NCBI GenBank assembly: GCA_021186555.1
Contig: JAJKFL010000011.1
Span: 33,483,512 to 33,547,511, forward strand
Direction of reading: 5' to 3'
Length of the DNA: 64,000 bases
DNA from: Reticulitermes speratus
Taxonomy: Eukaryota; Arthropoda; Insecta; Blattodea; Rhinotermitidae
Made by a program: the position numbers and the translations under genes
Shown: positions 1-13,300 of the stretch, one piece after another
Layout: each line of letters opens with the position of its first letter
Numbering within the stretch: position 1 is the first letter of the stretch
The notes under the pieces: model-generated
What the model saw: the letters and a program-made list of their open reading frames with translations, nothing else
Databases searched by the model: none
Told to the model about the DNA's origin: nothing

Positions 1-60
1 CTTCATGTCACTTTACGTTCCATGCTACCGTCCTTATAACAAACACAACACAAACATCCA

Positions 61-146
61 TGCCCCCGGTGGGATTCGAACCCACGATCCTAGTAAGCGA
101 GCGGCCGCAGACCCACGCCTTAGACCGCGCGGCCACTGGGATCGGC
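61..146 (-). repeat. tRNA-like SINE head, unit 1
   Basis: Read on the minus strand this has an A-box-like stretch (TGGCCGCGCGGTCTAAGGCG) and a B-box GGTTCGAATCCC, the RNA polymerase III promoter pair of tRNAs. The acceptor ends do not pair beyond three bases (GCC with GGC), so it is a tRNA-derived SINE head, not a tRNA gene. The same sequence recurs at 60738-60826. Confidence 0.75.
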
Positions 147-219
147 ATTCGAACCCACAATCTCAGTAAGCGAGCGGCCGTAGACCCACGCCCTAGACCG
201 CGCAGTCACTGGGATCGGC
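147..219 (-). repeat. tRNA-like SINE head, unit 2 (tandem copy of unit 1)
   Basis: Nearly identical to the previous unit over the A box, variable region and B box, but lacking its final CACCGGGGGCA end. Head-to-tail tRNA-like units are known from dimeric SINEs. Confidence 0.7.
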
Positions 220-280
220 ATGGGATCGAACCCGGGCATCCGCGTTGAGAGGCCGGTGACTAACCGCCTGAGCCATGGCA
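220..280 (-). repeat. Third tRNA-like head, different family
   Basis: The minus strand reads TGCCATGGCTCAGGCGGTTA (A box) and GGGTTCGATCCC (B box). The intervening sequence differs from units 1 and 2, so this is a different tRNA-derived SINE joined to them. Confidence 0.6.
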
Positions 281-417
281 CGGCCCTTCAGCTACCTTAC
301 TTGGGCTGAAATATGTATATTGTATATTGCGTAGCAGATTGTAATGTTTCTGTCGCTGCCCAGATATCACAGTGCACGTACATTAATGTACTGTTGTTTT
401 TACAATTAATTTTCAGC

Positions 418-474
418 ATGCCGCCTTTCATCTGCACCAACTTTTACAGCAGCATCAACAGCGCACGACATTAG
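418..474 (+). other. Possible upstream ORF in the Vps13 5' leader
   Basis: An ATG at 418 opens an 18-codon ORF that ends with TAG at 472, 32 bases before the Vps13 start. An acceptor-like aattttcag ends at 416, so the leader may be spliced with an upstream non-coding exon. Whether this ORF is in the mature mRNA or translated cannot be told from sequence alone. Confidence 0.3.
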
Positions 475-506
475 CACATCTGTCGCAATAAAGCACCACC
501 GTCACA

Positions 507-647
507 ATGTTTGAGGGCGTTGTTGCTACGATTCTGAACCGGTACCTTGGCAAGTACATCCAGGACCTTGATACTGAAAATCTCAATATTGGTATCTTCA
601 GTGGCAATGTGCAGCTCACTGAACTGCGTCTTAAGCCGGAAGCTCTG
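507..647 (+). CDS. Vps13: Vps13 exon 1 (start codon, chorein domain)
   Basis: Codons 1-47. The ATG at 507 has A at -3 and starts the canonical VPS13 N-terminus [18 protein letters not shown]. Chorein N-terminal domain, which forms the lipid-entry end of the rod at the ER. Ends in phase 0 at donor gttagt. Confidence 0.95.
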
Positions 648-3600
648 GTTAGTACTTGCAAATAATTGTACTGTTTTGTAAGGCTTTTCTGTAAATGGCA
701 TTATCTGATTGGTCTTAACGTAGATGCGCATGTTTACTGTGATGTAAGAACTGAATTTTTATATAGTATTTAGAGGAAAAGGGTTAGGTGTCTTGGCACC
801 CATCATACACTGGGATGAACACATTTTAGCACAGGTCAGTGGTCAGAAACGAATTCTACTTGGAGATGTTTCTCCACTGTGAAAATATGTACACACATGT
901 CATTGTAAATTCATCACCTCATATCAGCTTGCTTACCATCACATACATAAAAGACACATAATATTATGTGGTAGATTGTTTTACATGATTTGTTTATCAA
1001 TTATCTTTTGCTGTGAGATTTTAAACGTTCTCAAGGTGGTGTTCTCGCAAATATTTAAGTCTTTCTGGTATGTGACGCTGTGTCGTCGGTGGAGCAGATC
1101 GTGACACTTCAAAGGATCGTACAGCCTACACCTTCAGTGGCAAGCAGTCTAGCAGCTGAATCTTGAAAATGATTTCGGTACAGTTTGTCAAACCTTCAGG
1201 AATTATTTACCGAATTACACAATGTCAGATCCTAGAAGACTTGAATCTTTTATCATTTACTGTGCATATTTATTATTTCAAAATCCATGGAAAATTTAAT
1301 GAAGCGAGTGGAAGAGAATGTCAAGAGATAGAATCAAAGATTTTGTCCATGCATTGTCTTTGGTACTTTAGTCATTGTGGATGAGCATACAGATGGTTTA
1401 TTATGGCTAGTTAATATATAATTACTTGTGCTTATCTTCAGATATGTTTTAATTTTCATTCTTATCTGCGATATTTTTACCTCTGGACTAACCACTGAAG
1501 CACTTCTGCTCATGCTGCTTTACATATCTCTAATCCTACAACAGATAATTGACATAAAATAAGGATGTTATCATTTAAATTAAAATACTTGTCATTATTG
1601 ACATATGCACTGCTGTCAACCACAACAGAGTTTTACTAGTTTCATCAATATATGCTACATGTTTCAAAAGTAATTAAACTTTATTGTAGTTGATGGCAGT
1701 ATGTATGTCACTACTGATATGACGTACCACAATGGGATGAATTCCACAAAAATTAAAATAAATTTAAAATACTTTTATTTATTCCTGTATCAATTGTCAT
1801 TGCAGCAACATCTCTGTTTTATTCAGTCACTTATATGTATGTCATTTATGGGAACGATAAGGTGTCCATGTAGAACTTTGCTGGATGAATGTCTTGAGAA
1901 CCGGCCAATTGGAAGACCAAGAAAATGTGGGAGTGTAACTTTATGATATAATCTATAGAAATTGTTTTTTTTGGGGGGGCGGCGGGAGGGATTGGCGGTA
2001 GACAGTACACATTTGGGATAGTGTCTGAGTGGTGGTTTTTGGCAGAAACTCACCTGTGCTTGCTACATGCTGCGCCCATCTCATCTGGATTTTTTCACCC
2101 TAATAATATTTAGTGAAAGATACAAATCCCGAAGGTGTGTGCAGTTTTCTCCATTATCTTCCTACCTTGTCCCTCCTATTTCCAAATATTCCCCTCAGCA
2201 CTCTGTGTCTGAACACAACGTGCGTCCTTTGTTTAGGGTGCAAGAACTAGCACCATACCCATACAAAACAACAGGCAAAGTTAAATGAATACCAATGTCT
2301 TCTGGTATGTGGTGCTGTGTAGTCTGTTAGAAGTGTATCAGTACCACAGAGGGACCAGTATCAGGGCAGTTCATATACGCTGAAGAGGCAGAAAGCAATT
2401 TCCCTGAATGTGGATAACAAGGCTTTTCTTCTTTACAACATGTAATATTCTTTTAACATGTGTTTGCAGTATGAGCTTGATATACCAATTGAAGTCAAAG
2501 TGGGTACAATCGGAAGAATCAGTCTGAGTATTCCGTGGACTGGCCTCTACACGCAGTCTGTAACTGTGACAGTTGAGGTAAGGATAGTTGGATATTATGA
2601 AGACTTTAACACCAACCAGTCACATGCATGTGGAGGAGCAACAGCGAGTAACTGTGATATCTGGCTACATATTTATGGTTTAGTGAACGATGCTGTCAGT
2701 AGCTGAGATATATAGCATTGAATGGGAGAATGATTGGAAAATAGGTGAACTGGAAGGGATATGGAAGGAAGTGGGTGTGGCTTAATTTGAGATACTGGCC
2801 TGGCATTTGCTGAGGAAGTGAGGATGCCAATGCCAGATGTGAGACAGGAGCTGCTGGTGGCCCTTGAATAAGACACTGTGTGAGTCTTAGAGCTGGTCTG
2901 GACACAGAAGCAAAGAGAACTTCTTCTGTTGTTAGGAATTAAACTAAACTCTTTCAGCCACTTTACTGAATCAGCTATCATGAGTCATTAGTGCTATGTG
3001 TACAGATGATGCTTGATGACTCACCTGTCATGTCTCATTAGTGTTGTCTGTATGGGCTGTACTTGATGACTCATTAGTGTTATCTATATGGACGATACAT
3101 GATGACTCAGCTATTGACTCATTAGTGTTACCTGTATGGATGATACACGATGACTCAGCTATCATGATTCATTGTTATCCATGTGGATGATACTTGATGA
3201 CTCAGGTATCATTACTTATTAATGTTATCTGTGTGGTTGACACTTGATGAAGATGCAGCTATTGTGACTCATAGTGTTATCAGTGTGGATGATACTTCAT
3301 GACAGCTATTGCGACTCATTGGTGTTATCCTTATGGATGATACTTGATGACTCAGCTATCATGACTCAGTGTTACCTATATAGATGATACTTGATGACTC
3401 AGGTATTATTATTTATTAATTTTATCTGTATGGATGATACTTGGTGAAGACTCAGCTTTTGTGACTCATTAATGTTATCTGTATGGATGATACTTGATGA
3501 CTCAGCTATCATGACTCATTAGTGTTATGTATATGGATGATACTTCATGACTTAACTATTGTGACCCATTAGTGTTATCCATATGGATAATACTTGATGA

Positions 3601-6600
3601 CTCAGCTATCATTACTTGCTAATGTTATCTGTATGGATGATACTTGATGAAGACTCAGCTGATGTGACTCATTAGTGTTATCTGTATGGACAGCACCTGC
3701 AGAGTGAAGAACTATGCAGCTGGAACATTGTACAGTGGACCCTCGAACTTCGAACGGTTTGATGTTCGAACAACTTGAAACTCGAACAAAAAATTCGAGG
3801 AAAATCCAGTTTTGAAACTCGAACAAAAACTCAAGAGTCGAACAAAGAATCACGTGGTCGTCACGTGGTCACCTTCTCTCTCTGCTTGGTCCAGATGAAG
3901 GAAGGGTAATTCACCTTCCAGTGAACAGTAATATCCCTCCTACTATTATTATTGATTGATTATTTATACAATATTTTTATGTATGTACTATTATAAAAAA
4001 AATTTTCAATTATTGAAATTAAATATACTAGTTTTATCGTTATGGTCTTTTGAAATAGGCACTTAAAATGTTTTATATTGGGTAAATTTTGGGGGTCTGG
4101 AACGGATTAATTCAATTTTCATTATTTCTTATGGGGAAATTTAACTCGAAAGTCGAACAACTTGAAAGTCGAACCGTCTCCTGGAACGGATAGTGTTCGA
4201 AGTTCGAGGTTCCACTGTATAAACATATAAAACTTCTGTACATTTAACAGGTAGAGAAGTGCCACTCATAACATTGATGTTAGAGTTTGTCATGAAATGA
4301 TACTGAGATATAAAAACTCCTGTCATTATTAAAACTTTTCAGCAAATATCATGAAATATTTCACATCCATAATTTTATAGTACATAAGTAAACCACAAAT
4401 TTTGGTGTCATGACGTCTTCCATTTTGAGGTTTTACTGTAATATTTTTTTAGATTGGAAAATGTAATAAATTTTGAATTATCTGTCACATGCTGAGACAG
4501 TAGTCTGTACCCATTCAGTTAGAACAGTATTATTTTGCAGGATGTGTATGTGATCACTGGGCCTGTTATTGATCGACCATATGATTCTGAAAAGGAGAAG
4601 AGGTTAATTCGAGCTGCAAAGAAGAAAAAGCTGGAAGACTTGGAAGGGGAGAGTTTACTGGGGACAGCAGGTTTGTTCACTTTTTTATTCAAAGGACTTG
4701 TCAGATATGTGTTTTGAAGATGAAATAAGTGGTTCAGACAGTACACAGATGTCACATGCATTACTTGCACTTTGGAATTCTCAGGGAGCTTAGTTGTTAG
4801 AAATATCATCTTTTGTTCAATAAAACTCATTAATCTTTAAACATAAGTACATTTGAGCCCAGTGTACAGAAACATAAACTGAAAATATGATTTTGTATGG
4901 GCTCAAAATAAAAGCCAACAAGATTTAATTATTTTTTTAAAATATCAAATTGAGCCGTTGGCTCCATTAACTTCACGTTTTTGCAGGACCTCCTGATGCC
5001 AAGACATTTCTCGAGAATTTGGTAACAACGGTAATTAACAATCTCCAGATATATGTTCGTAACGTTCACATTCGCTATGAAGATACGGTTACCAACGCAT
5101 ACTGTTCTGTTGCCTGTGGTGTCTGCATCCAGAGCATATCAGTGGAAACGACTAACAAGTAAGGACATCCACGTACTTACAACTGAGAAATAGCAGTAAG
5201 CCAGAGCACTTCCATAATTCAGTACTCAGTGTGTATCCCCCCCCCCATCTCAAACTGCAAGGAAAATAAATTAATGTAAGCTGTTAGCACCACTGCTAGT
5301 TGAACTCACATAAACACTTTGTACCTTATATTAAAGCATTTTCAACCCTACAGGGCTCTGATGATGGTATCTGACTGACTGACATACATACAGCTATGCT
5401 CAGTCACTGGGCCAGTGATTGAGCATAGCTCTGTCAAAGGGGTCCACCAGATTAGGTGCTTTCCTTACCTGAAGATGGAAGCAGAGCCGGCTTCCGAAAC
5501 ATAGTGCTTCATTAAAAAACTAGATGATGGACAAAGTCCAAAGACAGAAGATTATGTCAGTGATTCAAGCATTTTGCTCTACTATAAATTGAAATATTGT
5601 TACAAGTACTATTATGCAACACTCTGTATTTATTGGCATTAAAATTCTATGCATATGTGGAAATGAAACTTGGTATTTTTGTCAGAAAACTTGAAAGGAA
5701 GAGAAAAATTGGAAGACCTAGTTGTAGACTGGAAGATTTTACTGAAATAGATATTAAAGAAAGAGTGGGAGGGTGTGGATTTGATTTAATGGGCTCAGAA
5801 TAGGGACAAGAAGCAGGCCACTGTGAGAAGAACAATCGACCTTTGGTATCTGGAAAAGTTGGGGAATTTTATGGTTATCTGGGCGATGACTAGCTCACGA
5901 AATGGACTCTGATCCATAGAGTTAGTTTTACGAAATTTTGGTCTCACAGAAAGAGAAGAAATTAAATTTTGGTCTCATATAAATAGAAAAACAAAGATTA
6001 TCTTGAGTGAGAATGGAGTGCTATGAAAATTATTTGAAACCAAGAAGGACAGAGTGGTAAGAACAATGCATGCTAATGACCTTTATAAATTGTAGTCCTT
6101 GTCAGAGAGTAATGGGGAGAATAGGCAAAGGAGGGAGAACTGAGCAGGATTTACAGGACACATGTGGGAAGTGGAAGATACATTCACATTTTAGTCAGAA
6201 AATTTGAAGGAAAGAGATCACTTGGAAGACATAAGCATAGATGGGAGGAAAGTATTAAAGTGGCTATTAGTGAAAGACAGTGTGAGGTTGTGCTAAACAT
6301 AGGACCCAATAGCTGGCTTTACCACTGGTGATGAATCTATAGGTGCCACTAAAGTAGGGAAATTTTGAGTAAATATGCAACTGTTAACTCTTGTGGATGC
6401 TAAAGTTTCCTCAAATTTGTGTTTTTTTTTTAAATAGTAAATGGAAGCCTTCCATTATGCCTCAGGGGGCATCATCTCTGTACCAGTTGATTCGTATGGA
6501 ATCGTTCTCTATCTATTTGAACCCGTCCTGTGGTACATGTGGTCTTGTTACTCACTTGGTTGGTGCTGGATCTACCCAGTACTGCTGGCGCAACGAGCTG

Positions 6601-9600
6601 AGGAGAGGTCTGGAAACCTTCAGCATCAACAAAGAGGACTTTGATTTCAGTAAGTGCCTCTGTCATCACTTGTATGTACTAGGTGCTTCAGCCAAAGTCT
6701 GGAGTTCAAGACCTGATGAGAACTGGTGTAAATATTCCGCCTTGCTACCTCGATCTCTCTTCCTTGTGTAGTCACAAGAGATCTGTAATCTTGACACCAG
6801 GTGGATACAACTCTCAGTTTCTCAAGTTTTTTGTTCTCAGGGTTCTGGGAGTGAATATTTGCCAGTGACTAGCTATTGTGACTGAGATTTGTCATGGTTT
6901 TCTTCAGTCATTCTAAGCAAATGTCAGAGTAATACATCAAGTAGGAAATGATTTGTTTTCTTGTGCCTCTTTCCTAAGGCATTGTTGATATATCACCAGA
7001 TCGTTCAATGCTATATAACATGTTGTTGGTAGCAAAGTTAAGTTTATGATACATAAATTAGCTTTATACTTGGGTTGCTTTTTACCCTTGCAGATTGCAA
7101 GAGTGAAGCTACTTGAGCACACCTGCAAGGTGCTGCTGGCACGCCATTTGGCTTCTGTCCAATTAGTGACATAGATGGGCAGCTGAAAGTCTGCTCTGAG
7201 AATATTACTGACATTAATAAAGGTCTCATTCTTCTTTGTGTCTAGTTGTGAAGCCAATTACTGCTAAGATGAAGATCATTGTGAATAAATCAAATGAAGC
7301 TCGTGTTCCAAAGCTGTTGGTAGACTTTGTTCTTCAGGATGCTGCAACACAACTCTCTCGTCAGCAGTATCTTTCTATCATAGGCCTTACTGAATCATTT
7401 CAACGTATGAGTATCAACAGGTAAAATGCTTCTACTGGATCTTTCAATAGGAAACAGTGACACAGATCAGAATGTACAAGTGCATTTGTTTGTTTAGGAA
7501 TTTCCGTCAATTTCATCCCGGAGTTCCGGTCAGCAGTAACATACCCAAATGGTGGAAGTATGCATATGACTCTGTTTTGGAACAGAGGGTGAGGCCTTAC
7601 TCCTGGAAGAACATTAAAACACACAGGTAATACGTTCACAGACACAGTGCTATCAGTCGGGACTTTGTGTGTTGTCAGGTATGAGTAGTACTGCTAATAA
7701 AACACTGTGCGAGTTTTGAGGGCTTCAGAGCAGTGTAGTCTGGGATTCTGGTCTTCTGGGATGTGAAGCTTTGTTTTCAGGTAAATGATTCCTGGTGTTT
7801 CAAAGTAAGATGAAGGTTATGTGATGGACCCTGGAAACATTAAGATGAAGGGGATATAATGGACCTTGTATGGTTGAAGATGACACAATCCATCAAAACG
7901 TTTGAAACCATGCATTTAGTGTTGCAGCATCACACCCCAGCAGACTGCAATCCCAGACCACAACATTCCAGAAGCTGGATCTATTCATGAGCCTAAATGA
8001 GGAGGTGTCTCCCACTTTTTCATTTGAGGATGGAAATAGATCCCATTTATGAAACGTGTGCTGTTTGGAATTGCAGATGATGCACAAAGTCCAGAAATCC
8101 AGTAATCCTAAATGCAACATACCATCAGCAGGGATTTGTATTCCACTTTGTCAGTGCCATGTACTAAAGAAGTTGAAAATGAGTGTTGGAGTTAAGTTGG
8201 TAACACTCTGTCTTTTTATTTAGGAGGTCCTGGGTTTAAATTGGAGTACAGATAATAATTATTCTGATATTTTGGAGAATTTCCTCAGTAAATGCACATA
8301 AATGCAAGATAGTACCTCAGATTAGATAATGACCACTTCCTGTTGCATCCTTTCAAATTGTTATTCTTTAATATTCATTCTTTAATCATCCAAACACTGA
8401 TGCCATGTAATCTGATTTATTGAAAGAATTGTCAAATATGCCACAAATAAATAAATAAATAAATAAATAAATACATAAATAAAAAGAAAGGAGGGAAGAA
8501 AGAGAGAAAGAAAGTAATTAAAAAAGAAACTGAGATCTAGGCACAGTGGTAACATTTTATACTCCTGCAAAATTTCCTGCTCTGTGTGTACCTGAATTGA
8601 GAACAGATTATGAGGTTCCCTGATTTCTCCCTCTGGCATTTTTGTAGTCTTGTGCAGTCTCTGGATTGAGCACAGATTTTGAGGTTTCCTGAACTGTGTC
8701 CTGTGGGCAGTTTTTCCAGTGGCATTGTTGTAGTCTTGTGCAGTCTCCTAAGTATTGATAGTATACTGTGATGCCTTTACAGTTTTGTAAATTAGCATTC
8801 ATTATTATGTATACTTAAGTGACAGTCATGTCTGTTGGCCTTGTAGCAAGACATTATGTAAAAGTACATGCAATGTGAAACAAATTAAACAAAATGCTGA
8901 ATATCTCTTAATATTTTTAACCTGCTTTACTTTCTTATGGAAAGAAAGTAAGCTTGTGAAGTCACAACCTCTTTGAGTGTCCCTCTTTCAAATTTTGCAC
9001 CAGGTGACTGATTTTAGCAGAATGTAATATAAATATTATGACATTTAAAGACCCCCAAATGTTATACATAAACTTTCCTTCAGTCTTTAATAACAGCATG
9101 TTGGTGTGTTACTTAATTTGGGAGTCTCAAATGATGTAAATTCTCTTAAGGTTACTTTTTGTAGAATTGAAAGTAACAAAGTCATGGCTGTGTGAATATT
9201 TTCTTTGGCTTAAGGTTTGTTGGCCTTAGCTAATGAATCTCTGGAGCTAAGCATATGAAATTTGTTATGGAGATAGATCCTAAACACCTGCAGGTAACTT
9301 GTGCAACAGTGGAATTCAACTGTTATAAGCATGGCACTTTGAGGTTATACCTGACATTTACATTTACATTAATTTATTGTCATTCAATAGATCCTAAAAC
9401 AGGTTAAAACAGGCCATAGGATGTAGAATTTGTCCAATATGTACAATATAAGTACAGTGTATAGTCATATCAGTCAAAGTTACATACAATACATGAAGAG
9501 AAGAGGCACAACATAATTACAATGAAAATGAGATAAAATGATAAAACAGGCAAGAAAGTAACTGTCACAAGTGTAAGTGTAATGTTTAGACATCACAGAT

Positions 9601-10316
9601 AATGCATTCAAAATCAAAACAAATCCAAAATAAATTTAATTGAAAGTTCAATCAAATTTTAAAATTAAAATCTAAAATCTAAAATTACAATTTAAGTTAA
9701 AATTAGAATTAAGATTAGAATTAATTAAAATTTGAATTAGTTGTCATTAGAATTAATTATCATTAGGATTAATTATCTACACATGTATCATCTAGTATAG
9801 TATTCATCCAACATATATAAAGAGTGTGTGGTTAAAAAAATTCTTTACAAATTTTTAAAATCTTTTAGGATTTTCAGAAACGTTTTAATATCTTGTGGAA
9901 GGTTATTAAAGACTTTAACACCTGAATAATAAACACCTTTTTGATGAATAGCCAGGTTAGTCTGGGGTAAATAAAAATTATTACTACTTCTGGTATGTAT
10001 ACTGTGATTTTCTGAATTTGTAATAAATTAATTTTTATTATTATTTATAAATAAGAGTAAAGAAAATATGTACTGTAATTTACAAGGTAACATTTTTAAT
10101 TCTTTAAAATGGTTCCTGCAAGAGTCATTGCTCCTACACCCCATTATAATTCTGATTGCTCTTTTTTGTATCTGAAAAATTTTTGAACTATGGGTTGAGC
10201 TTCCCCAAATATAATCCCATAGGCCATAACCGAATGAAAAAGGGAATAGTATGTGGTTATTAACAACATCACACAGAATTTACACTTAAATTATATGATC
10301 TTGAGAAAAATAAAAC

Positions 10317-10368
<52 letters not shown>

Positions 10369-13300
10369 AATAGATCTGTAGGATTAGGAATCTGTGCCCT
10401 AAGAAGGTAAGTTTTGTGAGTTCTGCTTGGAACTGCTTGCTTTTTGAAATGTTACTAACACAAAACGTTTGTTGTTTCAGGGAACATTATCGAAATTACA
10501 AGAATTCTTACAAAAAAACACTGTTGAGTCCCAATGATACAGAGTTGAAACTAGACTTACAGGTGCTGGAGGATCAGCTTGGAATTCTAGACATAGTAGT
10601 TGCAAGAGAACATGCCAAGATTGAGGTGTGTGACAGGTTTTCTTTGGTTTTGTTGGTAGAATTTTAAAAGTTTTGGCTGCGTGTAATTTTTGTTTTGGCC
10701 ATGTTCAGAAATTTTGTAGTCAAAATATTATGTATCTATGAGCTGTTCAGTGCTTCTGAAGACTTGTTCTGCTATCAGTTGGCCATTGTGGGGACTATAT
10801 TTGGAGTTATGTAGGTTACTTGAAAATCTCATTATCACTTTAATGTCCAGTGGTGAATAGTTTTTAAATTTCTAACCTATGTTGAGTGTGAACACTTGAC
10901 CATAAGAAATCATTAGGGACTCATACTTAATAAATGAAAAATTGCAATATTAGATAATTTACTTAGAGATAAGGAAAGAATGTAAGTATTTTTTATGCTT
11001 ATATTGAGCCCATGGAAAGAAGTCTCAGGGACAAGCTCTCTCCACATAAACCTCAAGTGGTTATACTTCCATACTTCCCTATACTCCCCTACTGTTTTCT
11101 GGCCAGTCTGTTCATGTGAATGGTGCTAGTGATGACGATATGATGACCTGTGCTAGTGATAAGCACTTTGGACTTATTTGTGTAGGAATGAGAGGTTTGA
11201 TGAGGAGTGGAACAGTAGGCAGAGAGGGTGCAGCTTTGAGTGGGGCTCCATTCTGTGTTCTCATATAGTTGATTAATTACTGGTATTAATTTAGTAATTC
11301 TGTATTTTGTTATTATATTGTGTTGATTAATAAGGTAAATTATGTAAAACTATGAATTTTGTCATTAATTTTCGTGGATAATTGGTTCTTAGGATATTTA
11401 AGAACGGTTTTTCAACTGACTAGGTTATGTAATATTAAATGAAATGGGAAGAGAAATGAATAAATGGTAGGTGACTATTTGGAAGGAGGCATTCATGGTA
11501 TATTTCTAGGTACTGACATGACATTCTCCAAGAAAGTCATGAAAATAAAAAAAACTCAGGATAGCCAGTATGTAGTGAACTATGAATCCAGTATGTCCTG
11601 AATATGAATCTTAGAATGTTAGGACTACAGAAGCCTGCTCGCTGACTAATATTATGATGTTTTGTGGTGCAGTGCCATGTAGTTCAGTATTGTTTACCAA
11701 GCAGTTTTCATTTGTTTTGATTTGTAGCTTCACCATGAGGATCCTGAGCACATTTTGGTGCGTGAAAATGAAACAGAATGGTGGGATGTTTTGGGTCAAG
11801 AAAAGTCTTTTGAAATGCAAGTTCAAACAGAAAAGGACCGTGGACTTTGGGCACAGCTATCACTTGCAGAAAGGAAGAAACTGTGTGAAGTAATTGGCTA
11901 TGTGGAAGGAGCTGTAAAACCAGAGAAGCCGAAACAGTATACTGGTAAGAATGGGAACCATTACTGTTGTTTACCAAATATGTGAACACAGCACTGTTTA
12001 ACAAGCCAGATCTGTATTCCACTGTAACCATGAACCAAATAGTGTAGCTGTGTGTATGATGATGAATGAATAACTACCTTACATACATAAAATACGTATA
12101 TACATACATAAAAAATCTCCTGTCTTTATTGCTGACATAATAAAGATATCCAAGGATATTAAGACATCTGTTCTGTGCTCTTGCCACTATGTGTAGAAGC
12201 CATGGCTCTTAAAGTGTGATGTGCATGTATTGTGATAGAGTTCTTAAATATAATTCAATTCCAAATTTGTAGTCCTTTTTAATCATTTGAGTAAACTTCA
12301 GTTTCTTAAGCTGAGTGTTCCATGTCTTTGAAGTTTTGGGTACTATATAATGTGATATTTTCAATGAAAGCAGTCATATACTGAGCAAAGAATGGATACT
12401 TCTGCATGTTCCCTGTAAGTCTGAGGATTATCTTTTGGGCAGTAGTTTTGCCTTTATTGTTTATACCTGATGTGTGTGTGTGTGCCAGATGCTCTCAAAT
12501 TAAAAGTCTGATGGTGTGAAGTTTCTTACTAGGAACTGAATGATGTCTGCAGGTATTTGTGTCCTTACTGGGGTATGAACTGGCAGCAGAGTGGCTTCTG
12601 TTGAGACTGGAAGTGTCTTGATTGCTGTGAATTACCGTGCTACTGAACTGTACAAGATCAAATAAATGAATGTATGATGGTAATAGTGCTGTGTTTGTCT
12701 GAGTCTAAGATAAAAACAAAGACAACAGTCAAAAATTAGTGACTTGAAAATAAAATAATTGGAAATTACAACAATAATGTTTTGTTGAACATTTTGTAAC
12801 TTGGTACACATAAGTTGGTAATATAGTAATTGCTCTAACAGTTTCCAAAAAGTGTGGACGAGAACTGAGTCATCCTTCTAGAAAAATATATAGATCAGTC
12901 CAAAATAAGAAGCTGTTTAAGGATGACTTACTGTTACTGAATATATTTTGTCCATGCCTGTACTTGTACTTGAATGCTTTGTAAATCAGAAGTATTAGTT
13001 GAAACAGAGGAACAGTGATCTTCTATGACATAGGATGATGATGTCTGGTATTAAGACCACATTCTTCTGGAATGTTACACTGTTTTAGTGTAGTAGACAG
13101 GGACCAGGGTTTTGGGGAAACCTTTTCTACCCTGGAGATGATATGTTGGTATCTCGCTGCTAGTCCACACAGTATCTCGTCCAAGGATATGATAATCTCA
13201 ATATTCATGACCTTACATTTTGTGGTTTGTGTTTGTATCCAAAACCTTATGTTTTCAAGCCCTGTAGTCTGTTACAAACTGGTGCCACCACCCATGTAAG

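Larger units (their letters stand above)
7627..10480 (+). other. Vps13: Intron 7, AT-rich
   Basis: 2.9 kb. Holds a degenerate direct repeat (8555-8770), an AAAT array, the minus-strand LINE remnant and an AAT array listed separately. 8770-9840 shows no recognisable gene; 9620-9780 is a simple (TTAAAAT)-like low-complexity stretch. Confidence 0.6.

Noticed and set aside
61..146. Functional tRNA gene
   Set aside because: A and B boxes are present but the acceptor stem does not close and the same sequence recurs in a SINE context at 60738.
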